Virus record (IMG/VR): IMGVR_UViG_3300032050_000852 | Location: 1 to 23,042 of that record | Reading direction: 5' to 3' (one strand) | Origin: a virus | DNA: 23,042 bases | Part shown: positions 14,021-20,624 of the stretch, in pieces | Layout of the letters: every line of letters starts with the position of its first letter | Position numbering within the stretch: position 1 is the first letter of the stretch | Notes under the pieces: model-generated | Databases searched by the model: none | Told to the model about the DNA's origin: nothing | What the model saw: the letters and a program-made list of their open reading frames with translations, nothing else | Made by a program: the position numbers and the translations under genes

Positions 14021-14224
14021 ATGGCAGTTAAATTAATTTTTACGGATGATCGTACAGAAAACAAATCACTATCTCATTTAGAAATATTTGCTAATAATTA
14101 TGATATGTTAACTATTATAATGGAGGAATCAGATAATGATTATTCTTATAATTGCATAGAATTAACAAAAGAAAGTGCTTTATATTTAATTAAACATATT
14201 CAAAATCAATTAGATTTAATATAA
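14021..14224 (+). CDS. 67-aa acidic protein of unknown function
   Basis: A small acidic protein starting MAVKLIFTDDRTENKSLSHL and ending KESALYLIKHIQNQLDLI. The C-terminus looks helical. Its stop overlaps the start of the replication-initiator gene, so it is translated in the replication block. It lies immediately after leader RNA C. No domain is recognised. Confidence 0.6.
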   Translation: MAVKLIFTDDRTENKSLSHLEIFANNYDMLTIIMEESDNDYSYNCIELTKESALYLIKHIQNQLDLI

Positions 14225-14886
14225 TGGCAGAATTTAACAGTTACGAATTAAGCCGTAATTGGTTTGATTGGTGTTTTGAGAATCCAGATAAAATAAATTC
14301 TAATCATACGGCTTTATACTTTTTTATTATAGAGCATTGCAACCGTTTAGGATGGAAGGAAAAATTTGGACTACCTACAACTATGAGTATGGATGCTTTA
14401 GGTATTAAAAATTATAGGACCTACTCAAAAGCATTTGATGATTTAGTAGAATGGGGATTTATAAAATTGATTGAAAAATCTAAAAATCAATGGAGTGCTA
14501 CTGTAATTGCTCTAGTAAAAAATACCAAAGCAAATACTAAAGCACTATCTAAAGCAACGCTAAAGCACAGTCAAAAGCAAAGCGAAAGCATTGCTAGTAT
14601 AGATAAACCTATTAACCTATTAACCAATAAACCTAATAACACTATTCCTGAGTTTACAGAATTTTTAAATTACGCTTTAGAAAAAAAACCAAAGGTTAGC
14701 CAAATTGATTTAAAGTTAAAGTATGATAGTTGGATAGCTAATAATTGGAAAAATGGCAATGATAAGAAAATTACTAATTGGAAAACAGCTTTATTAAATA
14801 CTTTGCCTTATATCAAAGATGGGTTAAATTCTACAATATCTATTCAGGACCGTGAAGAGTTTATGAGAAACGCTGGTAAAATGTAA
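14224..14886 (+). CDS. Phage replication initiator with winged-helix N-terminus
   Basis: A 220-residue protein. The N-terminal 80 residues (YELSRNWFDWCFENPDKINS, then SMDALGIKNYRTYSKAFDDL) read as a winged helix seen in phage replisome organisers and DnaD-like proteins. The middle is a low-complexity Lys/Thr/Ser linker (about residues 96-140), and the C-terminal part (YDSWIANNWKNG ... NWKTALLNTLPY) resembles the DnaD/DnaB-type helicase-loading tail. It lies 3 nt before the primase-helicase gene, a usual initiator-helicase pairing. It likely binds the phage origin, possibly within its own coding region; I could not locate iterons. Confidence 0.7.
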   Translation: MAEFNSYELSRNWFDWCFENPDKINSNHTALYFFIIEHCNRLGWKEKFGLPTTMSMDALGIKNYRTYSKAFDDLVEWGFIKLIEKSKNQWSATVIALVKNTKANTKALSKATLKHSQKQSESIASIDKPINLLTNKPNNTIPEFTEFLNYALEKKPKVSQIDLKLKYDSWIANNWKNGNDKKITNWKTALLNTLPYIKDGLNSTISIQDREEFMRNAGKM

Positions 14887-14889
14887 ATT

Positions 14890-16659
14890 ATGCAAAGCTA
14901 TTCGTATTACGGTATAGACATACCACAAAATAAAACTACTGGACAGGTCCAAACTATTTGCCCTAAATGTTCTCACACACGCAAAAAGAAAACAGATAAG
15001 TGTTTGGGTGTTAATTTAGATAAACACGTTTGGCATTGCATCCATTGTAATTGGAAAGGCAGATTAAAAGAAGATAAACCTATGGACCAAAAAATATACA
15101 CTAAACCGGTATGGAAAAATAAAACAGACCTATCAGATAAAACTATTAAGTATTTTGAGAGCCGGAAGATTAAACAAGAAACATTAATACGTTTTAAGAT
15201 TACAGAATCAGTAGAATTTTTTACCAACTTTGGAGATGTAAACTGTATTAATTTTAACTATTTTGATGCTAATAATGAGTTAATTAATATCAAATATAGA
15301 GGTCCACAAAAGAGTTTTAAACTACATAAGGACGCTAAACTAATTATGTATAACCTTAATAATGTGGACTTTACACAAAGGATTTACATAGTTGAAGGTG
15401 AGCCGGATTGTTTAACTATGGATCAATGCGGATTTAAAAACGTTTTATCAGTTCCTAATGGTGCTAGTACCGGTGCAAATAACTTATCTTACTTTGATGA
15501 TATTATTGATTTATTAGATAATTGTCCGGAAGTCTATTTATGTTTAGATAATGATAATGCTGGTAGGAATTTAAGAAATCAGTTAGCAGACCGGATAGGT
15601 AAAGAAAACTGTAAAATAGTAGAATTTAAAGATTGTAAAGATGTTAATGACTGCCTAAATAAATACGATTTACAAGCTGTTATTGATAGTGTAACAGATG
15701 CTAAAGATTTTCCTTTAGAGGGTGTTTTTACAATATCGGACCTATCAGATGATATTAACGACCTTTACGAAAATGGATTAGATAAAGGGGTTAATTGTCA
15801 AATAGATGGATTTAACCTAAATATTGTTAAAGGCTATTTATCTATTATAACCGGCATCCCTTCGCATGGTAAATCAGAATGGTTAGATAATATGTGCGTT
15901 CACCTTAGAAGGCATCATAACTGGAATGGTGCTTTTTACAGTCCTGAAAATAGACCTAGTCAATTACATTTTAGTAAAATGGCACGTAAAATAGTTGGTA
16001 AATCTTGGGATGGTCCTAACCGTATGAGCCATTACGATTTAGATAATGTTAAAAAATACCTAAATAACAAGTTCTTTTTTATCAAGCCGGAAAATGATTT
16101 TACCTTAGATAGTATTTTAAACCATTGCAAACAGTTAAAAAAGCGTAAAGGATTAGATTTTTTTGTTATTGATGCTTGGAATAAATTAGAGCATAAAGGG
16201 GATGGCTCCACAAATGATATAGGTAAATCTTTAGATAAGATAGTTGCATTTTGTGAGATAAATAACGTTCATTGTTTTTTAGTTGCACATCCTACAAAGA
16301 TGAAAAAATCAGATGGTAAAGTATTTGACGTTCCAACTCTTTACGATATTAATGGGTCCTCAAACTTCTATAATAAAGCAGATAATGGTATTTGTGTTTA
16401 TAGAGATAAAGAAATAGGGGTTGCTTATGTTTATATTCAAAAGGTTAAATTTAGCCATTGGGGCGAAGAAGGTATGAGTTCTTATTCTTACGAAATGAAT
16501 AGTACTAGATATTACAAAGGTACACCGGATTATAGTAATTGGATAAATGATGCACCTAAACAAGAAAGTGTTTTTGAACAACCCAAACCACTAGAAAATA
16601 ATACTAGCTTTTTAAATGAAGCCCCTATAATAATTAATGATGAATTTGAGCCTTTCTAA
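14890..16659 (+). CDS. Bifunctional primase-helicase, T7 gp4-like
   Basis: The 589-residue protein has a complete primase-helicase layout. The N-terminal zinc ribbon uses Cys24, Cys27, Cys50 and Cys53 (CPKC ... CIHC). The TOPRIM domain shows YIVEGEPDCL with Glu169 and LCLDNDNAG at about 217-225. The RecA-like DnaB helicase domain has Walker A GIPSHGKS (322-329) and Walker B FFVIDAWN (424-431). It would unwind the fork and lay down primers for host or phage polymerase. The C-terminal approx. 40 residues are Pro/Asn/Glu-rich and probably bind partner proteins. No DNA polymerase gene is seen in the window. Confidence 0.93.
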   Translation: MQSYSYYGIDIPQNKTTGQVQTICPKCSHTRKKKTDKCLGVNLDKHVWHCIHCNWKGRLKEDKPMDQKIYTKPVWKNKTDLSDKTIKYFESRKIKQETLIRFKITESVEFFTNFGDVNCINFNYFDANNELINIKYRGPQKSFKLHKDAKLIMYNLNNVDFTQRIYIVEGEPDCLTMDQCGFKNVLSVPNGASTGANNLSYFDDIIDLLDNCPEVYLCLDNDNAGRNLRNQLADRIGKENCKIVEFKDCKDVNDCLNKYDLQAVIDSVTDAKDFPLEGVFTISDLSDDINDLYENGLDKGVNCQIDGFNLNIVKGYLSIITGIPSHGKSEWLDNMCVHLRRHHNWNGAFYSPENRPSQLHFSKMARKIVGKSWDGPNRMSHYDLDNVKKYLNNKFFFIKPENDFTLDSILNHCKQLKKRKGLDFFVIDAWNKLEHKGDGSTNDIGKSLDKIVAFCEINNVHCFLVAHPTKMKKSDGKVFDVPTLYDINGSSNFYNKADNGICVYRDKEIGVAYVYIQKVKFSHWGEEGMSSYSYEMNSTRYYKGTPDYSNWINDAPKQESVFEQPKPLENNTSFLNEAPIIINDEFEPF

Positions 16660-16708
16660 AATTAATCTAATTGATTTACAGCACTTTACAAAAATAATGT
16701 AAATAATA

Positions 16709-16740
16709 TTTGTGTACATTAAATACATTGTGTACATTTG
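16709..16740 (+). promoter_or_regulatory. Promoter and TGTACA repeats before the RHH-like gene
   Basis: TTTG at 16709-16712 and TACATTTG at 16733-16740 are 20 nt apart. The direct repeat TGTGTACATT occurs at 16711-16720 and 16730-16739, each containing the palindrome TGTACA, with centres 19 bp apart and overlapping both promoter elements. ATG 16746 is only 5 nt after the -7 element, so the mRNA would be leaderless or nearly so. The repeats are good operator candidates for autoregulation. Confidence 0.6.
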
Positions 16741-16745
16741 TCAGC

Positions 16746-17087
16746 ATGAAAAGAAGTAAACGAATAGAATTAACAGAAAACACAATTAAAGTTTTAGCAA
16801 AAAGAGCTATCGACAACGGCACAGTTTTTAAAATTTACGTGGAAAATATTTTGGAAAATTTAGCAGGTGCATATCCGTTTAGTGAAATAGAAAATTATAT
16901 AATAGGTAAGTATTCCATTTCAGATACTTTTACTTTTACAATATATTCAGACAAAGCTCCGTCAATTAGTGATAAGATACAGATAGCAAATAAGATCTAC
17001 GAAGTAAATTCAGTTGTTGACGATACAGATGATGAAGAATATGAGAAAGGTTTATCTTATTCTAAAGTGTGTCTTTCTTTATACTAA
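16746..17087 (+). CDS. Ribbon-helix-helix-like regulator, 113 aa
   Basis: I choose ATG 16746 because the in-frame ATG at 16710 lies upstream of the promoter's -7 element. The N-terminus MKRSKRIELTENTIKVLAKR followed by AIDNGTVFKIYVENILENLA fits a ribbon-helix-helix fold: a basic strand, a helix, a turn and a second helix. The C-terminal half is acidic (VVDDTDDEEYEKG) and may mediate dimerisation or protein contacts. The two TGTACA repeats over its own promoter suggest it represses itself. It is the last recognisable regulator before the cassette array. Confidence 0.65.
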   Translation: MKRSKRIELTENTIKVLAKRAIDNGTVFKIYVENILENLAGAYPFSEIENYIIGKYSISDTFTFTIYSDKAPSISDKIQIANKIYEVNSVVDDTDDEEYEKGLSYSKVCLSLY

Positions 17088-17104
17088 ATTAAAATTTAAA
17101 AATA

Positions 17105-17296
17105 ATGACAGAAGATTTTATAAAAGCATTTGAACAGCTTAGTAAGTTGCCGATACAAAGAAATTCATCAACTATTGACTTTGAATCAGAGTATATGAAA
17201 TCTAAAGAAAGAATATTTAAAGAATATGAAAGAGTTAAATATTTAGAAATGTGGAAAAAAGTTAAGCGTGAATTTACTTTTGTAAATAAAATTTAG
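17105..17296 (+). CDS. 63-aa basic helical protein, unknown function
   Basis: A mostly helical, charged protein starting MTEDFIKAFEQLSKLPIQRN. It is 17 nt downstream of the RHH-like gene and is the last gene before the array. No domain is recognised. The 333 bases after it (17297-17629) contain no convincing gene; they hold the array boundary, the structured element at 17432-17540 and the first attC-like site. Confidence 0.55.
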   Translation: MTEDFIKAFEQLSKLPIQRNSSTIDFESEYMKSKERIFKEYERVKYLEMWKKVKREFTFVNKI

Positions 17297-17431
17297 CAAA
17301 TATAATGTGGGGAAAAACAGAAGAATCTTTCCATTATTACTAAAGCAATTTGAGTTCCGATTGAAGTAAATAAATTAGTAACAAACAAATTAGATTATCA
17401 AATTATGAGAAATATTAACGAGAAAGTAGAT

Positions 17432-17540
17432 GTTATAAGTCTGGTGGTGGCATAGGTGAATTTGGTTGAAAGCAGAAATGCTGGATTTACTTCTGACACC
17501 GAAGAAGTTGAATTGCTTCGAGCCACCACTTACTTATAAC
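17432..17540 (+). ncRNA. Gene-less cassette holding a structured, cloverleaf-like element
   Basis: The segment is bounded by GTTATAAGT (17432-17440) and its complement ACTTATAAC (17532-17540). Inside, GTGGTGGC (17444-17451) pairs with GCCACCAC (17522-17529). Further stems are GGTG/CACC (17455-17458 with 17497-17500), CAGAA/TTCTG (17473-17495) and CGAAG/CTTCG (17500-17520). Together they make a branched fold. No open frame of useful length lies within. It is not a standard tRNA because no T-arm with TTCRANY fits. The cargo of this first cassette is therefore probably an RNA. Confidence 0.5.
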
Positions 17541-17598
17541 ATTTTGCGGCTAAACGCTGCGTAGCGTAACAAAGTTGCGATTTAGGTGCTGTTATAAG
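17532..17598 (+). repeat. attC-like site 1
   Basis: Outer boxes ACTTATAAC and GTTATAAG. Inner arms GCGGCTAAA and TTTAGGTGC with an unpaired G-G position, plus a short CGC/GCG apex stem. The spacing from GTGC to GTTA is a single T, as at other sites of the array. Confidence 0.7.
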
Positions 17599-17629
17599 TA
17601 GTTGCGGATTATTAAAACAAAAATATAAA

Positions 17630-17938
17630 ATGGAAAGAAGAATAAAATCGGAATGGTTTAGATTGGATAGACCGATTGGAGAACCTTATGAAAAATGGTA
17701 TAACGAGGCTTACGACATTGAAAGAGTAGTAACATCAGATGGAACAACGATTTGGTTTGGATGCTCAACAAATTGGAAAAAAGAAAAGGATGGCGAGTGG
17801 ACAAAACTCACTACCAATGAAGATGCTAAACCATTGGATAAGTATTTACCTGAAATAGTTTATGGTGAGGATAGGAATATATTTGTAAAATGTGACATTC
17901 CTATTTACGAGAAACTCTATTTGGAACTCGGAACGTAG
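17630..17938 (+). CDS. Cassette 2 protein, 102 aa, unknown function
   Basis: The cassette runs from GTTATAAGTAGTTGC (17591-17605) to its near-complement GCAATTACTTATAAC (17938-17952). The protein starts MERRIKSEWFRLDRPIGEPY and is rich in Trp, Tyr and charged residues (EKWYNEAYDIE, TTIWFGCSTNWKKE), suggesting a small beta-rich globular protein. I recognise no domain, signal peptide or membrane segment. The start is 33 nt inside the cassette, and the stop lies just at the R'' arm of the next site, a usual tight fit for cassette genes. Confidence 0.65.
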   Translation: MERRIKSEWFRLDRPIGEPYEKWYNEAYDIERVVTSDGTTIWFGCSTNWKKEKDGEWTKLTTNEDAKPLDKYLPEIVYGEDRNIFVKCDIPIYEKLYLELGT

Positions 17939-17945
17939 CAATTAC

Positions 17946-18079
17946 TTATAACGGTTGAGTATAAGAGAAGTAAACGTGAACCAAGAAGCCTATAGAAGTT
18001 GAGCCATTAATCAACCATGTGGAGGTGTAAAAAACCACAGAAAAAACACCACGTTTATTTCTTTTATACTTTGTTATAA
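17946..18079 (+). repeat. attC-like site 2, long (134 bp)
   Basis: TTATAAC (17946) and GTTATAA (18073) bound a 21-bp stem (17958-17978 with 18050-18070), with only two G-T wobbles. The large apex contains GTTGA/TCAAC and a GTGG/CCAC hairpin. Its arms differ from the GCAGCT/AGGTGC class, so it represents a second site type. Confidence 0.7.
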
Positions 18080-18192
18080 AATCGTTTTAATGTTTTATAA
18101 CGTTTTGCAGCTTTAAGAAGTGGCTGCCTAAAAATTACTTCATTTGTAAAACAAAGGCTATTAGCAGCCATTTATTAAAGGTGCTGTTAGTG
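18073..18192 (+). repeat. Empty cassette 3 with attC-like site 3
   Basis: GTTATAAAA (18073-18081) and TTTTATAAC (18093-18101) are only 11 nt apart, so this cassette has no gene. Site 3 follows: 18107-18127 pairs with 18164-18184 through GCAGCTTTAA/TTAAAGGTGC and TGGCTGC/GCAGCCA. It ends at GTTAGTGG (18186-18193), where cassette 4 begins. The 276-base stretch 17939-18214 thus contains two sites and no gene. Confidence 0.65.
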
Positions 18193-18214
18193 GTCTGTTA
18201 AAACTAAAATTAGC

Positions 18215-18538
18215 GTGGGATTATTAGACAAAAAATTTAAAGTACGAGTAAGCCATTTTGCTGAATGTAAATATACGGTTGATTATGCTTATTACAGATT
18301 TATACCTGTGTGGCATTCGTTATGTTTTTGGTTTGAGCAAGGGCATCCAGGAGGAACAGAATGTTGGAGTACTGATATGTGGGATGTTAAAACGGCTGAA
18401 CGAATTGCAAGTGAAATAAAAACAATAAATGATGTTAGAGAATATTACAAGCCACTTGAAGAGAAAGAAGCAAAATGGGAACAAATCGAAAAAGAATATT
18501 GGCAAAATAACGCTCCTTATGTGCATAAGGAATTTTAG
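18215..18538 (+). CDS. Cassette 4 protein, 107 aa, unknown function
   Basis: The cassette lies between GTTAGTGG (18186) and its exact complement CCACTAAC (18550-18557). The gene starts with GTG at 18215, about 29 nt inside. The protein is aromatic-rich (YAYYRFIPVWHSLCFWFEQG, then HPGGTECWSTDMWD), followed by a charged helix ending in VHKEF. No signal peptide or membrane segment fits well despite the aromatics. I do not recognise the family. Being alone in an excisable unit suggests a self-contained function. Confidence 0.6.
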   Translation: MGLLDKKFKVRVSHFAECKYTVDYAYYRFIPVWHSLCFWFEQGHPGGTECWSTDMWDVKTAERIASEIKTINDVREYYKPLEEKEAKWEQIEKEYWQNNAPYVHKEF

Positions 18539-18549
18539 TTTTAATTGCC

Positions 18550-18604
18550 ACTAACGTTTTGCGGCTAATAAATCGGTTTGCTGTTTATTAGGTGCGTTTA
18601 TAGG
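18550..18604 (+). repeat. attC-like site 4
   Basis: Arms GCGGCTAATAAA (18563-18574) and TTTATTAGGTGC (18586-18597). The right end reads GTTTATAG rather than GTTATAAG and lacks the usual single T spacer, so this junction has diverged. Confidence 0.65.
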
Positions 18605-18656
18605 TAGGTTGTAACGAATGTTTAATTAATACAAAATATAAAAAATAACAATAGAT

Positions 18657-18812
18657 ATGGAAAACGAAGACTTGAATAAAAAAATAAAATCTGAAATTGA
18701 ATCACAAATTAGAATAGCTAGGGATGTTAAATTGAGTGATTATAATTTAGCGACAATGATATTTGTTGCGCTTGAAATGAAAGGATTTTTAACCGAAAAA
18801 CTAAAACAATGA
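18657..18812 (+). CDS. Cassette 5 first protein, 51 aa
   Basis: ATG 18657 opens a 51-codon frame, MENEDLNKKIKSEIESQIRI and then ARDVKLSDYNLATMIFVALE. It overlaps the next gene by 4 nt as ATGA, so the two form a coupled pair. The protein is helical and charged with a hydrophobic C-terminal half. Two small coupled genes in one cassette is the layout of toxin-antitoxin modules, but neither product matches a family I know. Confidence 0.55.
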   Translation: MENEDLNKKIKSEIESQIRIARDVKLSDYNLATMIFVALEMKGFLTEKLKQ

Positions 18813-19039
18813 GCCAACTTAATTTAGATTTTAACGAAAAACTAAAACAAGACGAAAGTAAAATAGACGTTAATCAATTATTTAAAGATTATGCTAACGC
18901 CTTAAGTAAATTACCAAAATCGTATTATTTACCAAAAAACGGATATACGGTTATACCTAGTGAGGTGAGCAAGTTACTACAGAATATAAATAACAATGAA
19001 CCAATGTGCTGTTATAAGCTGACGGTTACGAATGGATAA
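18809..19039 (+). CDS. Cassette 5 second protein, 76 aa, C-terminus encoded by a site remnant
   Basis: This frame starts in the ATGA overlap and encodes MSQLNLDFNEKLKQDESKID and on. The last codons, giving CCYKLTVTNG, are read from a truncated attC-like site and run 29 nt into the next cassette, past GTTATAAGC at 19011. The true original stop was probably lost together with the missing part of the site. The N-terminal acidic region and central SKLPKSYYLPKNGYTVIP stretch look like a small globular protein. Function is unknown. Confidence 0.5.
   Translation: MSQLNLDFNEKLKQDESKIDVNQLFKDYANALSKLPKSYYLPKNGYTVIPSEVSKLLQNINNNEPMCCYKLTVTNG
18988..19019 (+). repeat. attC-like site 5, truncated remnant
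   Basis: Only AAATAAC (18988-18994) and TGTGCTGTTATAAGC (to 19019) remain; the paired arms are missing. The right half still matches the other sites, so it may be read as a junction that can no longer fold. Confidence 0.5.
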
Positions 19040-19064
19040 TTAATACACAATATAAAAAAACACT

Positions 19065-19172
19065 ATGAAAAAATACACATACAGAGATTTAAAGATTGCG
19101 TTTTTGCTAGGCTCAATATCAACAACATTATTAAACTTATTAATAATAGAATTTTTTTTTTTAAATAAATAA
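19065..19172 (+). CDS. Cassette 6 first protein, 35-aa membrane peptide
   Basis: ATG 19065 opens 35 codons starting MKKYTYRDLKIAFLLGSIST. Residues about 11-33 form one hydrophobic segment ending in FFFLNK. A single-pass membrane peptide with a basic N-terminus is predicted. It ends one base before the 98-aa gene, suggesting a two-gene cassette. A run of T's at 19152-19162 inside the coding end could also be slippage-prone. Confidence 0.45.
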   Translation: MKKYTYRDLKIAFLLGSISTTLLNLLIIEFFFLNK

Positions 19173-19173
19173 A

Positions 19174-19470
19174 ATGGATAATAGAACTATAAAAATAAAA
19201 GAATTAATAAAAGGACAGGTTGATATGGTAACATTTGGGCTTGTAGAACTTGAATTATTAAATTTTGAAAAAGAAATTGAAAAACTTAAAATACAAATAA
19301 GTGGAAAAACATTCTTTGATAAAGAAGAAGTTTTAATACTTCAAATTAAGGATTTAGAATTGCATAATAATGATTTAAGAAATGATTATATCGTAGCAAT
19401 TAAAATGCTTAGAACAAAATTTACAGATGATGAGATTAGTGAATTTTACAACAAACCCGTTACAAAGTAG
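19174..19470 (+). CDS. Cassette 6 second protein, 98-aa coiled coil
   Basis: The protein is almost entirely helical: VELELLNFEKEIEKLKIQIS, then EVLILQIKDLELHNNDLRND, which reads as a coiled coil with Leu/Ile in heptad positions. It ends FYNKPVTK just before the R'' arm at 19480. It could dimerise with itself or pair with the membrane peptide upstream. No known family is recognised. Confidence 0.6.
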   Translation: MDNRTIKIKELIKGQVDMVTFGLVELELLNFEKEIEKLKIQISGKTFFDKEEVLILQIKDLELHNNDLRNDYIVAIKMLRTKFTDDEISEFYNKPVTK

Positions 19471-19479
19471 CTACCGTTT

Positions 19480-19538
19480 GCTTATAACGGATTGCAGCTA
19501 ATAAATCGGCTTGCTGTTTATTAGGTGCTGTTATAAGC
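19480..19538 (+). repeat. attC-like site 6
   Basis: GCTTATAAC (19480-19488), arms GCAGCTAATAAA (19494-19505) and TTTATTAGGTGC (19517-19528), and GTTATAAGC (19530-19538). This is the most regular site. The 29 bases at 19525-19553 are identical to 19006-19034. Confidence 0.75.
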
Positions 19539-19615
19539 TGACGGTTACGAATGTTACTATGAAAAATTAATTTAAAAAAATAACGATATTAAAATAGAAA
19601 AAATAAAACAAAACA

Positions 19616-19819
19616 ATGAAACTACCGAGACACATATACGAGAAAAAAGAACACGGAGACGGTATAGCTATATCAAGAATGTACGGAGTGCCTAAATCAT
19701 CTGTTAGCGATGTTTTTCAGGTTGGAGAGGGAAAAACAAATACAGTAAGAGCTATCATTGATTTTTACAACGTGAAATATGGTAGACCTGAAATATATAA
19801 TTTAAAAAAACTTATATAA
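19616..19819 (+). CDS. Cassette 7 Cro-like DNA-binding protein, 67 aa
   Basis: The protein starts MKLPRHIYEKKEHGDGIAIS and contains MYGVPKSSVSDVFQVGEG, a helix-turn-helix. It resembles the phage's own 58-aa protein at 6983: both have MK(I/L)P, KKE-x-GD, AI, a Val in the recognition-helix region, G-x-G and TV-x-AI. The cassette copy has a longer C-terminus (KYGRPEIYNLKKLI). A cassette gene homologous to a resident phage regulator suggests regulator exchange or competition for operators. The gene starts about 85 nt inside the cassette. Confidence 0.65.
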   Translation: MKLPRHIYEKKEHGDGIAISRMYGVPKSSVSDVFQVGEGKTNTVRAIIDFYNVKYGRPEIYNLKKLI

Positions 19820-19849
19820 TCAAAAATATAAATAACGCCACCACCTTTT

Positions 19850-19986
19850 GCTTATAACGTTAAAACGCTTGGCGAAGAAGCGGACTTGAAAGCACAGACT
19901 TTCAGTTTATCACAAAAGCCAATAGGAAGCACGAATATTCAATTTATCACTAAACCCGCTTTTTTGCCAAACGTGTGTTATGTGCC
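19850..19986 (+). repeat. attC-like site 7, long (about 137 bp)
   Basis: GCTTATAAC (19850) and GTTATGTGCC (19977-19986) bound arms ACGCTTGGCGAAGAAGCGG (19865-19883) and CCGCTTTTTTGCCAAACGT (19956-19974), pairing with two G-T wobbles and one C-A mismatch. It belongs to neither the GCAGCT class nor the site 2 class. I have a general memory of similar repeats in Bacteroidetes genomes but cannot verify it here. Confidence 0.7.
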
Positions 19987-20035
19987 GTTTTTTTTAGAGT
20001 AGAATTTTAATTTAACAATATAAACAAATAACAAA

Positions 20036-20494
20036 ATGGGAATAGATACCAAAGCAATCCTTAGAAAAGGAACAACGATTGAACAAATCGAAAAAGCAAT
20101 TTCTGACAAATATACAGAAGTTGAAGTTAGAGCAACAATGCCTGATTTTATGTATGTAACATTCAAAGATGCTGCTGACCAAAGACAACTTGCAGTTTCA
20201 TTTACAAACTCTTGTGAACGAGATGATAATATTTCGGGTGTTTGGACATCTCTTGGCAAATGGGGTAATTCAGTTGAAATAGCAAGATACCTATGTGAAA
20301 CATTTGGTGGGTATCTTGACGAAAATGATTGTGATGATGAAGGTTATTATCCAATAAATTTTCACCTTTATTCACAAGGAAACGAATTTACTAAACTTGA
20401 TGAATTTCGTCATAAGGTCATAAAAGAAGTTGGATATGACAAGCTAAAATCAGTTATGAAATTGCTTGATGAATATTCGGAGGTAGTGTCTTAA
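20036..20494 (+). CDS. Cassette 8 protein, 152 aa, unknown function
   Basis: The cassette is bounded by GTTATGTGCC (19977) and its complement GGCACATAAC (20498-20507). The protein begins MGIDTKAILRKGTTIEQIEK and alternates strands and helices (VTFKDAADQRQLAVSF, SVEIARYLCETFGGYL, later VIKEVGYDKLKSVMKLLDEY). It is an acidic cytosolic protein with no signal peptide. The overall shape resembles small immunity-like or DUF proteins, but I recognise no family. It is the largest hypothetical cargo gene in the array. Confidence 0.7.
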   Translation: MGIDTKAILRKGTTIEQIEKAISDKYTEVEVRATMPDFMYVTFKDAADQRQLAVSFTNSCERDDNISGVWTSLGKWGNSVEIARYLCETFGGYLDENDCDDEGYYPINFHLYSQGNEFTKLDEFRHKVIKEVGYDKLKSVMKLLDEYSEVVS

Positions 20495-20497
20495 AAT

Positions 20498-20569
20498 GGC
20501 ACATAACGGTTTGCAGCTAACCGATAGTTTTTGCTTTTCGCAAAAATTTTGGTTAGGTGCTGTTATATT
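20498..20569 (+). repeat. attC-like site 8
   Basis: Arms GCAGCTAACC (20513-20522) and GGTTAGGTGC (20551-20560), apex stem TTTTTGC/GCAAAAA (20528-20546), then T and GTTATATT (20562-20569). It carries the same unpaired G-G position as sites 1, 3, 4 and 6. Confidence 0.75.
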
Positions 20570-20624
20570 TAGTTGCCTAGAATAGCAATGCGTAGTGTAA
20601 AACATAAATTTTAAAATAAAACAA

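Noticed and set aside
16710-16745. Upstream ATG for the RHH-like protein
   Set aside because: It precedes the -7 promoter element TACATTTG at 16733-16740, so it would not be in the main transcript, and the extra residues do not look conserved.
17444-17529. Possible class II tRNA with acceptor GTGGTGG/CCACCAC
   Set aside because: No T-arm with a TTCRANY-type loop, the anticodon-like stem CAGAA/TTCTG has a 13-nt loop, and two extra bases separate the last stem from the acceptor. It is reported as a structured element instead.
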